The translations under genes were made by a program, and so were the position numbers. A stretch of DNA of 37,659 nt from Cytophagales bacterium (GTDB lineage Bacteria; Bacteroidota; Bacteroidia; Cytophagales; Cyclobacteriaceae), in assembly GCA_020402945.1 (NCBI GenBank), contig JADBYQ010000102.1, forward strand, positions 1 through 37,659. Reading direction: 5' to 3'. The notes beneath the pieces are model-generated. The model did not search any database, was not told the origin of the DNA, and saw nothing but the letters and a program-made list of their open reading frames with translations. Positions 8,049 through 15,479 of this stretch are shown here, one piece after another (positions within the stretch are counted from its first letter, which is position 1; the number at the start of each line of letters is the position of its first letter).

Positions 8049-8555
8049 TTATTTTAATTTTTTTAACACTTCCCATCGTGGATCAATCACGTATTCACTT
8101 TTTTCAGACTGATAGATCAACTTTCCTTCTTCGTTTTCATCTTCCTCATTATCGCTTTGATAACGGGGATGTATTTTTTTCATTGGTACTTCAAGTACAA
8201 TGTACTCGTATATAAATTGCCCCACATCTAACTGCTGAAGATCTTGCGGGATGATCGTGATTTCATCACTGACTTCTTCCGCTGCTTCTCCAAATTTGAA
8301 GATCATCTTTCGATTGATCTTCATTGCATGTTCGAAAGGATCAAGGCTACGGTCGCACACCAAATTTGCCTTTCCTTCGATATCAAAATTTGCTTCAATG
8401 AGCTTTTCCCTTTTGTCAAGAACAACTTTTGCCAAAAATTGACCCTCACTAACGACTTCTGTGCCGTAGATTTTAAAAAAGGCATTCTCAATTTTGAAAT
8501 CAAAAGAATGCGTTTTTTGGCTTAGGCCTAATATGTTGACAAAATAGTCACTCAA
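8049..8555 (-). CDS. DUF177 / YceD family protein
   Basis: A 168-residue protein of the DUF177 family that sits upstream of rpmF in many bacteria; YceD-type proteins are linked to 23S rRNA/ribosome assembly, though the exact role is not settled. Family landmarks are the N-terminal beta strands (SFDFKIENAFFK), the central VCDRSLDPFEHAM region (usually CxRCL; here only one Cys is left) and the IYEYIVLEVPMKKIHP block (usual E-x-LLLxLP-x-P). The acidic C-terminus has DNEEDENEEGK. No ATG precedes the conserved part; translation most likely starts at the TTG at 8555. A perfect -7 box lies about 26 bp upstream, so this is probably the first gene of the rpmF-fabH-efp-acc transcript. Confidence 0.85.
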   Translation of the reverse strand: MSDYFVNILGLSQKTHSFDFKIENAFFKIYGTEVVSEGQFLAKVVLDKREKLIEANFDIEGKANLVCDRSLDPFEHAMKINRKMIFKFGEAAEEVSDEITIIPQDLQQLDVGQFIYEYIVLEVPMKKIHPRYQSDNEEDENEEGKLIYQSEKSEYVIDPRWEVLKKLK

Positions 8556-8580
8556 CCCAAAGGGGTTTTGAAACGAGGGG

Positions 8581-8588
8581 CAAATCTA
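8581..8588 (-). promoter_or_regulatory. Predicted -7 box for the DUF177-rpmF operon
   Basis: The minus strand reads TAGATTTG, a perfect match to the Bacteroidota TAnnTTTG element. Transcription would start near 8575, about 20 nt before the TTG start codon. I see no good TTTG -33 box at 19-nt spacing, so this rests on the -7 match and position only. Confidence 0.5.
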
Positions 8589-8663
8589 TCAGGATTTCTT
8601 GAATTTTCGGCCTTTGAAGCCGCTTTTTTGACATTTTAGGTGTCGTGAGGAACTTAGCAATTG

Positions 8664-9050
8664 CTATAGGTATTCGTCAAAAACCGCTTTTTTAGTATCT
8701 TCTGTCAGCTTTTTGTCAAAGTTATCCACAAGAAAGTCAATTACATTTTTTTTGAATCCTAACTTGATGGCAATGCTTCTACAGAACGTAAGCTCGCTTT
8801 CAAATACTTTATTGTCTACATGAATCAATTCCAGGCAGGTATAGAGGTAGTTAAGTTTCTGCTCGTTGGATAGTGCTCCCAAGGTGTCGATTGGTTCGGG
8901 ATTTCTTATCAAGGCATTAACTTCTTCATCAGAGAAATTCCTGTCTTTGGCGAGCCTGAAAATCATTTCTCGCTCCGCCTTGGCAAAATGTTTATCCACT
9001 TGAGCGAGCTGAATGAGAATGTTGAGTTGCTTTTTTGTAACAATATCCAT
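8664..9050 (-). CDS. TerB-like domain protein
   Basis: A small all-helical protein of 128 residues from the ATG at 9050 (a TTG at 9059 would add three residues). The two halves resemble the TerB/DjlA-N fold: LIQLAQVDKHFAKAEREMIFRLA near the N-terminus and ELIHVDNKVFESELTFCRSIAIKLGF in the C-terminal half, both with the 'A/h-x-V/A-D-x-x-h-x-x-x-E' pattern of acidic metal-binding residues. TerB-family proteins bind divalent metal ions and occur in stress-response modules, but isolated copies like this one have no assigned role. It has no ter genes next to it and lies between pdxA and the DUF177 operon, on the same strand. A TAGTTTTG box (9057-9064, minus strand) ends only seven bases before the ATG, so the mRNA could be almost leaderless. 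Confidence 0.7.
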   Translation of the reverse strand: MDIVTKKQLNILIQLAQVDKHFAKAEREMIFRLAKDRNFSDEEVNALIRNPEPIDTLGALSNEQKLNYLYTCLELIHVDNKVFESELTFCRSIAIKLGFKKNVIDFLVDNFDKKLTEDTKKAVFDEYL

Positions 9051-9127
9051 CAACGCCAAAACTATAAAATCTTCATCAAATCAACTTTGCCTTGCCACTA
9101 ATTGTCAAATTCAACGCTAAATGAATC

Positions 9128-10141
9128 CTATTTTTCTACCAATTGCTCTTGGTGACTCTTCGCAATATCATATGCCATATAGATGGCCTGCCGCATTGAG
9201 GATTCGTCAGCAAGATTTTTTCCGGCAATGGAATAAGCAGTGCCGTGGTCGGGCGAAGTTCTAACAATTGGCAGTCCTGCGGTGAAATTAACACCATCAT
9301 CAAATGCTAGCGTCTTGAACGCCACCAGTCCCTGGTCATGATACATGGCTAACACTCCATCATATTTCAGGTGCTGACTTGAAGCAAAAAATCCATCCGC
9401 GGGGAAAGGCCCGAAAATCAACTTTCCTTTGTTCTTTAATTCGGCAATAACGGGACGAATGACTTCATTCTCTTCCGTTCCCAGCAAGCCTTCATCCCCG
9501 GCATGAGGATTTAGCCCCAACACTGCGATTTTTGGCTTGCTGACGTGGAAATCTTTTTTTAGCGACATTTCCATAAGCCTAATTTTTAATTCCACGCGCT
9601 CTTTGGTAATAAATGATGCTACTTCCTTGATCGGTAGATGTTCGGTTACCAATCCCACTCTTAGCTGGTTGCCGATCATGAACATCAAACTTTGCCCCGC
9701 TCCAAAAGCCTCGGTCAGATACTCAGTATGACCTCTGAACGGAAATTCTTCTCCATAGATCGAATTCTTATCAATGGGTCCTGTCACAAAACCATCTAGC
9801 AATCCTTCTTTGGTTTCTTCCACCACTTTTTGAAGGCATAAGAATGCCGCATGGCCGGTTTGCTTGGACGGTACACCCGGATTAATTTCAATTACTTCCT
9901 CCCAACAATTAACTACGTTGATAGATTTGCTAAAAAATTGTCCTTTGCTTTTTACTTGACTGTAGTTAAACTCCTCCAGGTTCATTAGTTTTCTATAGTA
10001 GGAGAGCGCTCTGGTGGAGCCATAGATTACGGGAGTCATCATGGCCAGCAATCGGTGATCTGCAAGCGCTTTAATAATTACTTCAGGTCCAATTCCGTTA
10101 ATATCGCCAAGAGTGATGCCTATACGTGGTTTCTCTATCAT
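9128..10141 (-). CDS. pdxA: 4-hydroxythreonine-4-phosphate dehydrogenase
   Basis: NAD-dependent oxidation of 4-phosphohydroxy-L-threonine in the DXP-dependent route to pyridoxal 5'-phosphate. It has 337 residues, near the usual ~330. Diagnostic segments are GITLGDINGIGPEVIIKAL at the N-terminus, GHTEYLTEAF, LGLNPHAGDEG, MYHDQGLVAFKTLAF and the C-terminal TSPDHGTAYSIAGK. The three histidines in GHTE, NPHAGD and YHDQG match the family's metal ligands. It diverges from rsmA across 187 bp. A TTG-N21-TAACTTTA promoter-like pair on the minus strand of that spacer is only suggestive. Confidence 0.96.
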   Translation of the reverse strand: MIEKPRIGITLGDINGIGPEVIIKALADHRLLAMMTPVIYGSTRALSYYRKLMNLEEFNYSQVKSKGQFFSKSINVVNCWEEVIEINPGVPSKQTGHAAFLCLQKVVEETKEGLLDGFVTGPIDKNSIYGEEFPFRGHTEYLTEAFGAGQSLMFMIGNQLRVGLVTEHLPIKEVASFITKERVELKIRLMEMSLKKDFHVSKPKIAVLGLNPHAGDEGLLGTEENEVIRPVIAELKNKGKLIFGPFPADGFFASSQHLKYDGVLAMYHDQGLVAFKTLAFDDGVNFTAGLPIVRTSPDHGTAYSIAGKNLADESSMRQAIYMAYDIAKSHQEQLVEK

Positions 10142-10328
10142 TTTTGTTGACTATGATTAGTGGCTAAAAATCTAAAGTTAGTGAATTCAATATTCAAAAC
10201 TCAATGTTCCCTATCTGGTAAATTAAAATCGACTTTTAGCCCCGTTAAAAATCGGCCCGTTTTAACCTTTGGTTATTATCAGTCGTTTTCTTAACTCGAG
10301 CAAATATCAACTTTCTAAACACTATCCG

Positions 10329-11111
10329 TTGACGTACGTTCGCCCAAAAAAATTTCTAGGTCAACATTTTCTAAACGATCAAAATATTGCTTTGAAAATA
10401 GTAGAAGCTATAAATCTCTCTCCCGGAAGAAATAGAATAATTGAGATTGGCCCTGGAACCGGTGTATTAACGAAGTTTCTTGCTACAAATAAAAGTGTAG
10501 ACTTGCGGCTAGTAGAGATCGATAGCGAGTCAGTTTCCTTTCTAAAAAACCATTATCCGGAATTTCGCGATCAAATTGTGGAAGGCGACTTCCTAGCGCT
10601 TAATATCAGCGATCTTTTTAATGAGGATTTTATAATTGTTGGCAATTTCCCCTACAATATTTCATCCCAAATCTTTTTTAAGGTGCTGGAACTACGCAAT
10701 CAAGTGACACAAGTAGTGTGTATGTTACAAAAAGAAGTGGCGGAGCGGATTGCTGAAAAGGAGGGAAGTAAAACGTACGGAATACTGAGTGTTTTGCTGC
10801 AGGCCTATTACGATATTGAATTTCTTTTTAAAGTTCCGCCAGGAGTATTTCACCCGCCTCCGAAAGTTATGTCCGCGGTAATACGTCTTACGCGAAACAA
10901 AACACATCAACTTGCTTGTGACGAGAATTTATTTAAGAAGGTCGTTAAGCAGGCGTTTCAAAATCGAAGGAAGACTTTGCGCAACGCACTCAAACCTCTA
11001 ACTTTACACGCCTCTATTTATGCTCTTCCAGTAATGGATAAAAGGGCGGAGCAGCTACCGGTTGATCAGTTTATTACGCTAACCCAATTAATACAGGAAA
11101 GTGGTGAATGA
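10329..11111 (+). CDS. rsmA: 16S rRNA (adenine1518-N6/adenine1519-N6)-dimethyltransferase
   Basis: Dimethylates two adjacent adenines in the 3' helix of 16S rRNA during small-subunit maturation. SAM-binding motif I is IEIGPGTGVLTKFLA and the catalytic motif IV is NFPYNISSQIF (NxPY type); the C-terminal helical domain has RRKTLRNALKPL. There is no ATG. I choose the TTG at 10329 because the family starts immediately before xVRPKKxLGQHFL; an upstream TTG at 10269 would add 20 non-conserved residues. The product is 260 residues. It overlaps the start of mgtE, so the two are probably co-transcribed. Confidence 0.93.
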   Translation: MTYVRPKKFLGQHFLNDQNIALKIVEAINLSPGRNRIIEIGPGTGVLTKFLATNKSVDLRLVEIDSESVSFLKNHYPEFRDQIVEGDFLALNISDLFNEDFIIVGNFPYNISSQIFFKVLELRNQVTQVVCMLQKEVAERIAEKEGSKTYGILSVLLQAYYDIEFLFKVPPGVFHPPPKVMSAVIRLTRNKTHQLACDENLFKKVVKQAFQNRRKTLRNALKPLTLHASIYALPVMDKRAEQLPVDQFITLTQLIQESGE

Positions 11112-12459
11112 ATTTGTGGAGTTTGAACTGACGAAAGAATTTCGGGATCGCTTCCAACAGGCGTTGGATGAGCGTGATGGTCAGTTTATTCGCGAAACTT
11201 TAGCGGAGGTTAATCCTGCCGATATAACGGCACTCCTTTACGAGTTTGATAGCGTGGAATCAAAGTATGTGTTGGATCTTCTTTCGCTGGAAGTGCGGGC
11301 TAAAATTATTAATGACCTTGACTCGGATACCCGGAAAAAATTCCTGGCAATTTATGAACCCAGCGAATTGGTTGATGTCATAAATCAACTAGACTCCGAT
11401 GATGCCGCTGATATTCTAAATGAACTTCCTATAAAAATTAGTGAGGGAGTTATTGCTGGATTGGATGTAGAGTCCCGGACGCAAGTTGTTGATCTGCTTC
11501 GCTATGATGAGAACTTGGCCGGTGGGTTGATGGCCAAAGAGTTGATTAAAGCACGCGACCACTGGACGGTGGTTCAATGCGTAGAGGAGATTCGTAAACA
11601 GGCCGAAAATGTAACGAAGTTTTACGCGGTGTATGTGGTGGATGACAAGGATAAGTTGCTGGGCAGAGTAGCGCTTCAAAAACTCATCCTCAGTGATCCA
11701 AAAACTATAGTGAAAGATATTTATGATGATGACGTAGTGGCGGTGGAAACGCATCAAGAGGACAGTGAAGTAGCCGAGATCATGAAAAAATATGATTTGG
11801 AATCGGTTCCTGTGGTAAATAGCAATGGGCAGTTGGTCGGCAGAATTACAATTGATGACGTAGTGGACGTGATTACCGAACAGGCAGAAGAGGAACGCCA
11901 AATTATGTCAGGTATCTCTGAAGACGTGGAAGAGGACGATACTGTCTGGAAAAATACGAGAGCTCGTTTGCCTTGGTTACTGATCGGCATTTTTGGCGGC
12001 ATGCTTAGTGCGCGATTCATGGGCTTTTTTGGAGCCGAAATATCCAAGATTACCGCCATTGCTTTTTTCGTTCCATTAATTCAGGCAACTGGCGGAAATG
12101 TAGGTATTCAATCCTCTTCGCTAATAGTGCAAAGCTTGGTCAGCCCCGGTTTTGTTGATGAGGGGCTTTGGAAGCGACTCTCAAAAGCATTTAGCGTGGC
12201 GTTGTTAAATGGCTTCTTTCTTTCCTTAATTGTCTTGGCGGCTACCACCTTGTTCTTTGACAACCAACGATTGTCTTTTGTTGTTTCGCTTGCCTTGTTT
12301 GGAGTGGTGTTGTTTTCCTCCTTTGTTGGCACGGTGACACCACTCATCCTCAATCGGTTGGGATTTAATCCCGCGCTGGCGTCTGGCCCGTTTATTACAA
12401 CCATGAGTGATCTGTTGGGTCTTACCACCTATTTTTTGACCATACACCTCATATTGTAA
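11101..12459 (+). CDS. mgtE: Magnesium transporter MgtE
   Basis: Mg2+-gated Mg2+ channel/transporter of the inner membrane. The protein has 452 residues in the standard order: superhelical MgtE N domain (about 20-125, DSDDAADILNELP), paired CBS domains (about 130-255, including EVAEIMKKYDLESVPVVNSNGQLVGRITIDDVVDVI), a plug helix, and a five-helix membrane domain (about 280-452) with the GGNVGIQSSSLIVQSL pore signature. The N and CBS domains sense cytosolic Mg2+ and close the pore in this family. The start is a GTG (11101, or the next GTG at 11104) overlapping the last codons of rsmA by 11 bp. The weak A+T hairpin after the stop (around 12459-12480) is not a clear terminator. Confidence 0.95.
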   Translation: MVNEFVEFELTKEFRDRFQQALDERDGQFIRETLAEVNPADITALLYEFDSVESKYVLDLLSLEVRAKIINDLDSDTRKKFLAIYEPSELVDVINQLDSDDAADILNELPIKISEGVIAGLDVESRTQVVDLLRYDENLAGGLMAKELIKARDHWTVVQCVEEIRKQAENVTKFYAVYVVDDKDKLLGRVALQKLILSDPKTIVKDIYDDDVVAVETHQEDSEVAEIMKKYDLESVPVVNSNGQLVGRITIDDVVDVITEQAEEERQIMSGISEDVEEDDTVWKNTRARLPWLLIGIFGGMLSARFMGFFGAEISKITAIAFFVPLIQATGGNVGIQSSSLIVQSLVSPGFVDEGLWKRLSKAFSVALLNGFFLSLIVLAATTLFFDNQRLSFVVSLALFGVVLFSSFVGTVTPLILNRLGFNPALASGPFITTMSDLLGLTTYFLTIHLIL

Positions 12460-12502
12460 CTTTTAAGGCTAAAAAGTGTAATATTCCAGATCAATTTGCT
12501 GG

Positions 12503-12531
12503 TTGCTGATAGGAACCGATGATTATATTTG
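12503..12531 (+). promoter_or_regulatory. Predicted promoter of the pentapeptide-repeat gene
   Basis: TTG (12503-12505), an 18-nt spacer, then TATATTTG (12524-12531), a perfect TAnnTTTG -7 box. The start of transcription would fall near 12537, 14 nt before the ATG at 12551. This argues that the upstream in-frame TTG at 12503 is promoter rather than start codon. Confidence 0.55.
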
Positions 12532-12550
12532 TTTATTCGAAAAAAGTCAC

Positions 12551-13396
12551 ATGTCAGCTCTCAAGTCATTTAAGCAAAAAATCACTGCGAAGTTTGATGA
12601 CGTTATAGAGAAGCCCATCTTGACAAGTGCGATTGTTTTGTTTGTAGTTGCGATCGTTGTGATTGCTTTTAGTTTGCCCTACTACATTTCTGATTTTACG
12701 AATTTCTGGCCGCAAATATTAGCGGAAGCACATGGAATGATTTTCGATATAGCGGTCATTGCCATACTCTTGGCTTGGCTTAACCAAAACGGTGACACCC
12801 GCCAGCGCATACGGACCTACAAAGATGAGATAGATGACTTTCGGTTGTGGGAATCGGACGAAGCTGCATTTCGTACAGTCGGTAATATCAAGCGCCTTAA
12901 TCGACATAAAATAAATGAAATCAACCTGGTGAATTGTCATTTGGTTCGTACAAATCTCAACTATGTCAATTTAAAAGGCTCCAATCTCAATTCGACCAAC
13001 CTATCTAATTCGTCATTGATTGAAACTAATTTGGAGAACACCCGGTTGAATCAGACCAATTTTGAAAACTCGAATTTAAACCAAGCGAACTTGATGGGGG
13101 CGTATGCCAGTGGAGCAAATTTCAAAGACGCATTCTTGATTAAGGCGCAATTTGAAAACGCATTCCTGATAAAGGCGAATTTTAAAAACGCCTTTTTGAT
13201 GGAAGCTAATTTAAAAAATAGTTATCTCATGGGCGCTGATCTTGAAAACGCAAGTTTGTACAAAGCTGATTTACGAGGAGCAAAGGGTCTCTCGATCGAG
13301 CAATTGTCCAAAGTCAAAACACTTTACTTAGCTCAGTTCGATGAAGAAATATTTAGTCAGGTTAAATTGACTCTACCCGAACTGGTTGGTAGTTAG
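12551..13396 (+). CDS. Membrane-anchored pentapeptide-repeat protein
   Basis: 281 residues from ATG 12551. Two hydrophobic segments (about 23-47, LTSAIVLFVVAIVVIAFSL, and 63-83, MIFDIAVIAILLAWL) should anchor it in the membrane. After a charged linker, residues ~125-255 are A(D/N)LxX pentapeptide repeats such as NLNSTNLSNSSLIETNLENT and ADLENASLYKADL, which fold into a right-handed beta-helix. The run FKDAFLIKAQFENAFLIKANFKNAFLMEA is a near-exact 10-residue repeat, also visible in the DNA. Members of this class with N-terminal membrane helices are common and mostly of unknown function; there is nothing here to suggest a gyrase-protection protein. It appears to be a single-gene unit with its own promoter. 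Confidence 0.85.
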   Translation: MSALKSFKQKITAKFDDVIEKPILTSAIVLFVVAIVVIAFSLPYYISDFTNFWPQILAEAHGMIFDIAVIAILLAWLNQNGDTRQRIRTYKDEIDDFRLWESDEAAFRTVGNIKRLNRHKINEINLVNCHLVRTNLNYVNLKGSNLNSTNLSNSSLIETNLENTRLNQTNFENSNLNQANLMGAYASGANFKDAFLIKAQFENAFLIKANFKNAFLMEANLKNSYLMGADLENASLYKADLRGAKGLSIEQLSKVKTLYLAQFDEEIFSQVKLTLPELVGS

Positions 13397-13406
13397 TTGC
13401 AATGGG

Positions 13407-13437
13407 TTTGGAATAAAGAGAATATCATTTACTTTTG
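13407..13437 (+). promoter_or_regulatory. Near-consensus promoter directly before a terminator hairpin
   Basis: TTTG (13407-13410), exactly 19 nt, then TACTTTTG (13430-13437): full matches to both the -33 and -7 elements used in Bacteroidota. Expected transcription start is about 13442-13445, which is the first base of the hairpin at 13446. It points toward greA. Confidence 0.65.
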
Positions 13438-13445
13438 TAACAACA

Positions 13446-13477
13446 ACGGCCGCGCTCTTTGCGTGGCCGTTTTTTTC
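13446..13477 (+). terminator. Strong intrinsic terminator upstream of greA
   Basis: ACGGCCGCGC (13446-13455) pairs with GCGTGGCCGT (13461-13470), ten base pairs including one G-T, around the loop TCTTT, followed by seven T in total (T13470 and six after it) and a further T-rich run. It would end transcription of the pentapeptide gene (stop 13396). It also lies within the first bases of any transcript from the promoter at 13407-13437. Confidence 0.9.
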
Positions 13478-13535
13478 TTTTTTATGTAAGCTAATGGAGC
13501 GGAAATTTACTGTTGAAAGTATTAGTTGATTAGTT

Positions 13536-14012
13536 ATGGCAAAGCAAATTTCATATTACACTAAGGAAGGTCTCGAGAAGCTCACCAGCGAGTTAGCTAA
13601 CTTAAAAACAAAAGGCCGTTCGGATATTGCAAAGCAAATTGCTGAGGCGCGCGACAAGGGCGATTTGAGTGAAAATGCCGAATATGATGCCGCTAAAGAT
13701 GCACAAGGTCATTTGGAGGCGAAGATTGCAAAATTGGAGGATTTGATGGGAAGTGCCAGATTGATAGACGAATCAAAAATTGATACCTCGGTGGTGTCAA
13801 TTCTGTCTAAAGTCACAATTAAAAATAAAAAAAATGCGATGACGGTGACCTATATGTTGGTCTCTGAGGAGGAGGCAGATTTGAAAGCCGGAAAAATTTC
13901 AACACAATCCCCTATTGGCAAGGGATTACTGGGAAAGACGAAAGGTGACAGTGTAAAAATAAAAACCCCAGCCGGAGAAATGGAATTTGAGGTGATAAGT
14001 ATCGGAGCATAA
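13536..14012 (+). CDS. greA: Transcription elongation factor GreA
   Basis: Binds the secondary channel of RNA polymerase and stimulates cleavage of backtracked RNA. It has 158 residues, the usual size. The N-terminal coiled coil includes GDLSENAEYDAAKDAQ, with the conserved Asp and Glu at its tip; the C-terminal FKBP-like domain includes SPIGKGLLGKTKGDSVKIKTPAG. Between them the sequence is a little divergent (TIKNKKNAMTVTYMLVSEEEADLKAG). A HIT-family gene follows 23 bp downstream, probably on the same transcript. Confidence 0.96.
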   Translation: MAKQISYYTKEGLEKLTSELANLKTKGRSDIAKQIAEARDKGDLSENAEYDAAKDAQGHLEAKIAKLEDLMGSARLIDESKIDTSVVSILSKVTIKNKKNAMTVTYMLVSEEEADLKAGKISTQSPIGKGLLGKTKGDSVKIKTPAGEMEFEVISIGA

Positions 14013-14035
14013 AACAACTCTACTTTCTCGATAGC

Positions 14036-14431
14036 ATGGCATCCATTTTTTCCAAAATCATCAATCGGGAAATTCCTGCCTATATAGTTGCGGAAGATAA
14101 TAACTTTATCGCGTTTTTGGATATCAATCCTCTGGCCGAGGGGCACACTTTAGTTGCCCCAAAAAAAGAGATCGACTATATATTTGATTTGCCCGATCAA
14201 GATATTGCTCAATTATTCGTTTTCGCGAAACGAGTTGCACAAAGTATCCGAAAGGTAGTTCCCTGTAATCGAATCGGGCTTTCTGTGATTGGATTAGAAG
14301 TGCCTCATGCTCATGTTCATTTGGTGCCACTGAATACCACTAATGACATCAATTTTGCAAAACCGAAATTAACTTTTACAAAAGAACATTACGCAGAGCT
14401 GGCGCAGAGAATTTCTGTAACCTTCAAATAA
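14036..14431 (+). CDS. HIT family hydrolase
   Basis: 131 residues with the histidine-triad motif PHAHVHLVPLN (H-x-H-x-H-x-x), in which the middle His is the nucleophile, and an N-terminal FSKIINREIPAYIVAEDNNFIAFLDINPLAEGHTLVAPKKE typical of the HINT/HinT-like branch. Members hydrolyse nucleoside phosphoramidates or dinucleoside polyphosphates; the exact substrate is not readable. The family's usual 'GLNxG' segment appears here as GLSVIGLE. It follows greA closely and its last codons overlap the 3' end of the convergent gpsA gene by 8 bp, leaving no room for a separate terminator. Confidence 0.9.
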   Translation: MASIFSKIINREIPAYIVAEDNNFIAFLDINPLAEGHTLVAPKKEIDYIFDLPDQDIAQLFVFAKRVAQSIRKVVPCNRIGLSVIGLEVPHAHVHLVPLNTTNDINFAKPKLTFTKEHYAELAQRISVTFK

Positions 14432-15479
14432 AGTCGATGTCTGCACTTAGCGGGAAACGCATGAGAAATTCTAGCGCAGCCTCTACCGTCATTCCTTCAA
14501 AAAGTACTTTGTATAAGCGATCAGTGATCAACGCTCTAATTTTATAGTGGTTGGCACATTTTTTCGCGATTTGAATCGTGTTGACACCCTCTGCGATCTC
14601 GCCCATATCAGTCAGGATATGATGCAGTTTCTCTCCTTTCGCCAAACGATAACCAACTGTAAAATTTCGGCTTAAAGGACTATTGCAAGTAGTGACCAAA
14701 TCACCAATCCCTGCCACACCCAGAAAGGCTTTGACATCTCCTCCTAAGGCTCGTCCCAGATAGATCATCTCAACAGCGCCTCTACTTACTAGTAATCCCT
14801 TTGCGTTCTCCCCATAGCCGAGCCCACTCAACGCGCCTGCCGCGATGGCAATTATATTTTTTAATACGCCCGCTATCTCAACCCCTACGATATCATGATT
14901 TTCGTAAACTTGAAAACGATCATTTCTCAGCAACTTTTTCCCCGTTTGTATAACTTCATCAAAATGGCTCGCTATGACGGTGGCGGCTGGCTGTCGTTGT
15001 GCCAATTCCTTTGAAAGGTTGGGGCCGGCCAAACATCCAATTCGCACGACCACGCTTTCTTCGCGAATTACTTCGCTCATGGTCTTTACACTCTTTCGAT
15101 TGAGAACGGACACCGAATCAATCGTTTCACCTTTCGGTAGTGTTACGTCAAACCCTTTTGTGCCGTGAATAAGGATATGGTAAGGCTGAAGATAGGGTGA
15201 AAGGCTTTTCATCATGGTGCGAAAGTGCGCAGAAGGCACCATGGGGAAAATGACATCGCACTCATGGGCGATCTTTGCCAGATCGTTTACAGCTGTAATA
15301 TTTGAATGTATAGCATGATGGCGATTTTCCCTTTTGTGATTGATGTGCTTCACTGTATGTCCATTTCTGGCATAAAGTAAAACTGGGCGATTGATAGCCA
15401 GAATATTTGCGATTACGGTACCAAAGTTTCCCGCACCGATTACACCAACCGGCTTGTCAGATAAACTGTTCGAGGTCAT
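14424..15479 (-). CDS. gpsA: Glycerol-3-phosphate dehydrogenase [NAD(P)+]
   Basis: Reduces dihydroxyacetone phosphate to sn-glycerol-3-phosphate, the backbone of phospholipids. It has 351 residues. The dinucleotide fold starts VGVIGAGNFGTVIANIL (GxGxxG), followed by GCLAGPNLSKELA, VEIAGVLKNIIAIAAGALSGLGYGENAKGLL (with the catalytic Lys) and the GIGDLVTTCNSPLSRNFTVG substrate-binding segment. The start ATG lies inside the 3' end of the acyltransferase gene (23-bp overlap), so the two are translated from one message and their activities are consecutive steps. Confidence 0.96.
   Translation of the reverse strand: MTSNSLSDKPVGVIGAGNFGTVIANILAINRPVLLYARNGHTVKHINHKRENRHHAIHSNITAVNDLAKIAHECDVIFPMVPSAHFRTMMKSLSPYLQPYHILIHGTKGFDVTLPKGETIDSVSVLNRKSVKTMSEVIREESVVVRIGCLAGPNLSKELAQRQPAATVIASHFDEVIQTGKKLLRNDRFQVYENHDIVGVEIAGVLKNIIAIAAGALSGLGYGENAKGLLVSRGAVEMIYLGRALGGDVKAFLGVAGIGDLVTTCNSPLSRNFTVGYRLAKGEKLHHILTDMGEIAEGVNTIQIAKKCANHYKIRALITDRLYKVLFEGMTVEAALEFLMRFPLSADIDFI

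Noticed and set aside
8655..8666. Perfect 12-bp palindrome TAGCAATTGCTA overlapping the stop of the TerB-like gene.
   Set aside because: Short palindromes of this length occur by chance in A+T-rich DNA; no second copy or flanking signal was seen.
11416..11901. A 161-codon open frame opposite mgtE.
   Set aside because: Antisense to a well-supported gene, His/Asn/Ile-rich low-information sequence, no domain.
12459..12485. Possible terminator after mgtE (ACTTTTA / TAAAAAGT).
   Set aside because: The stem is all A/T apart from its closing pair and no T-run follows; too weak to list.
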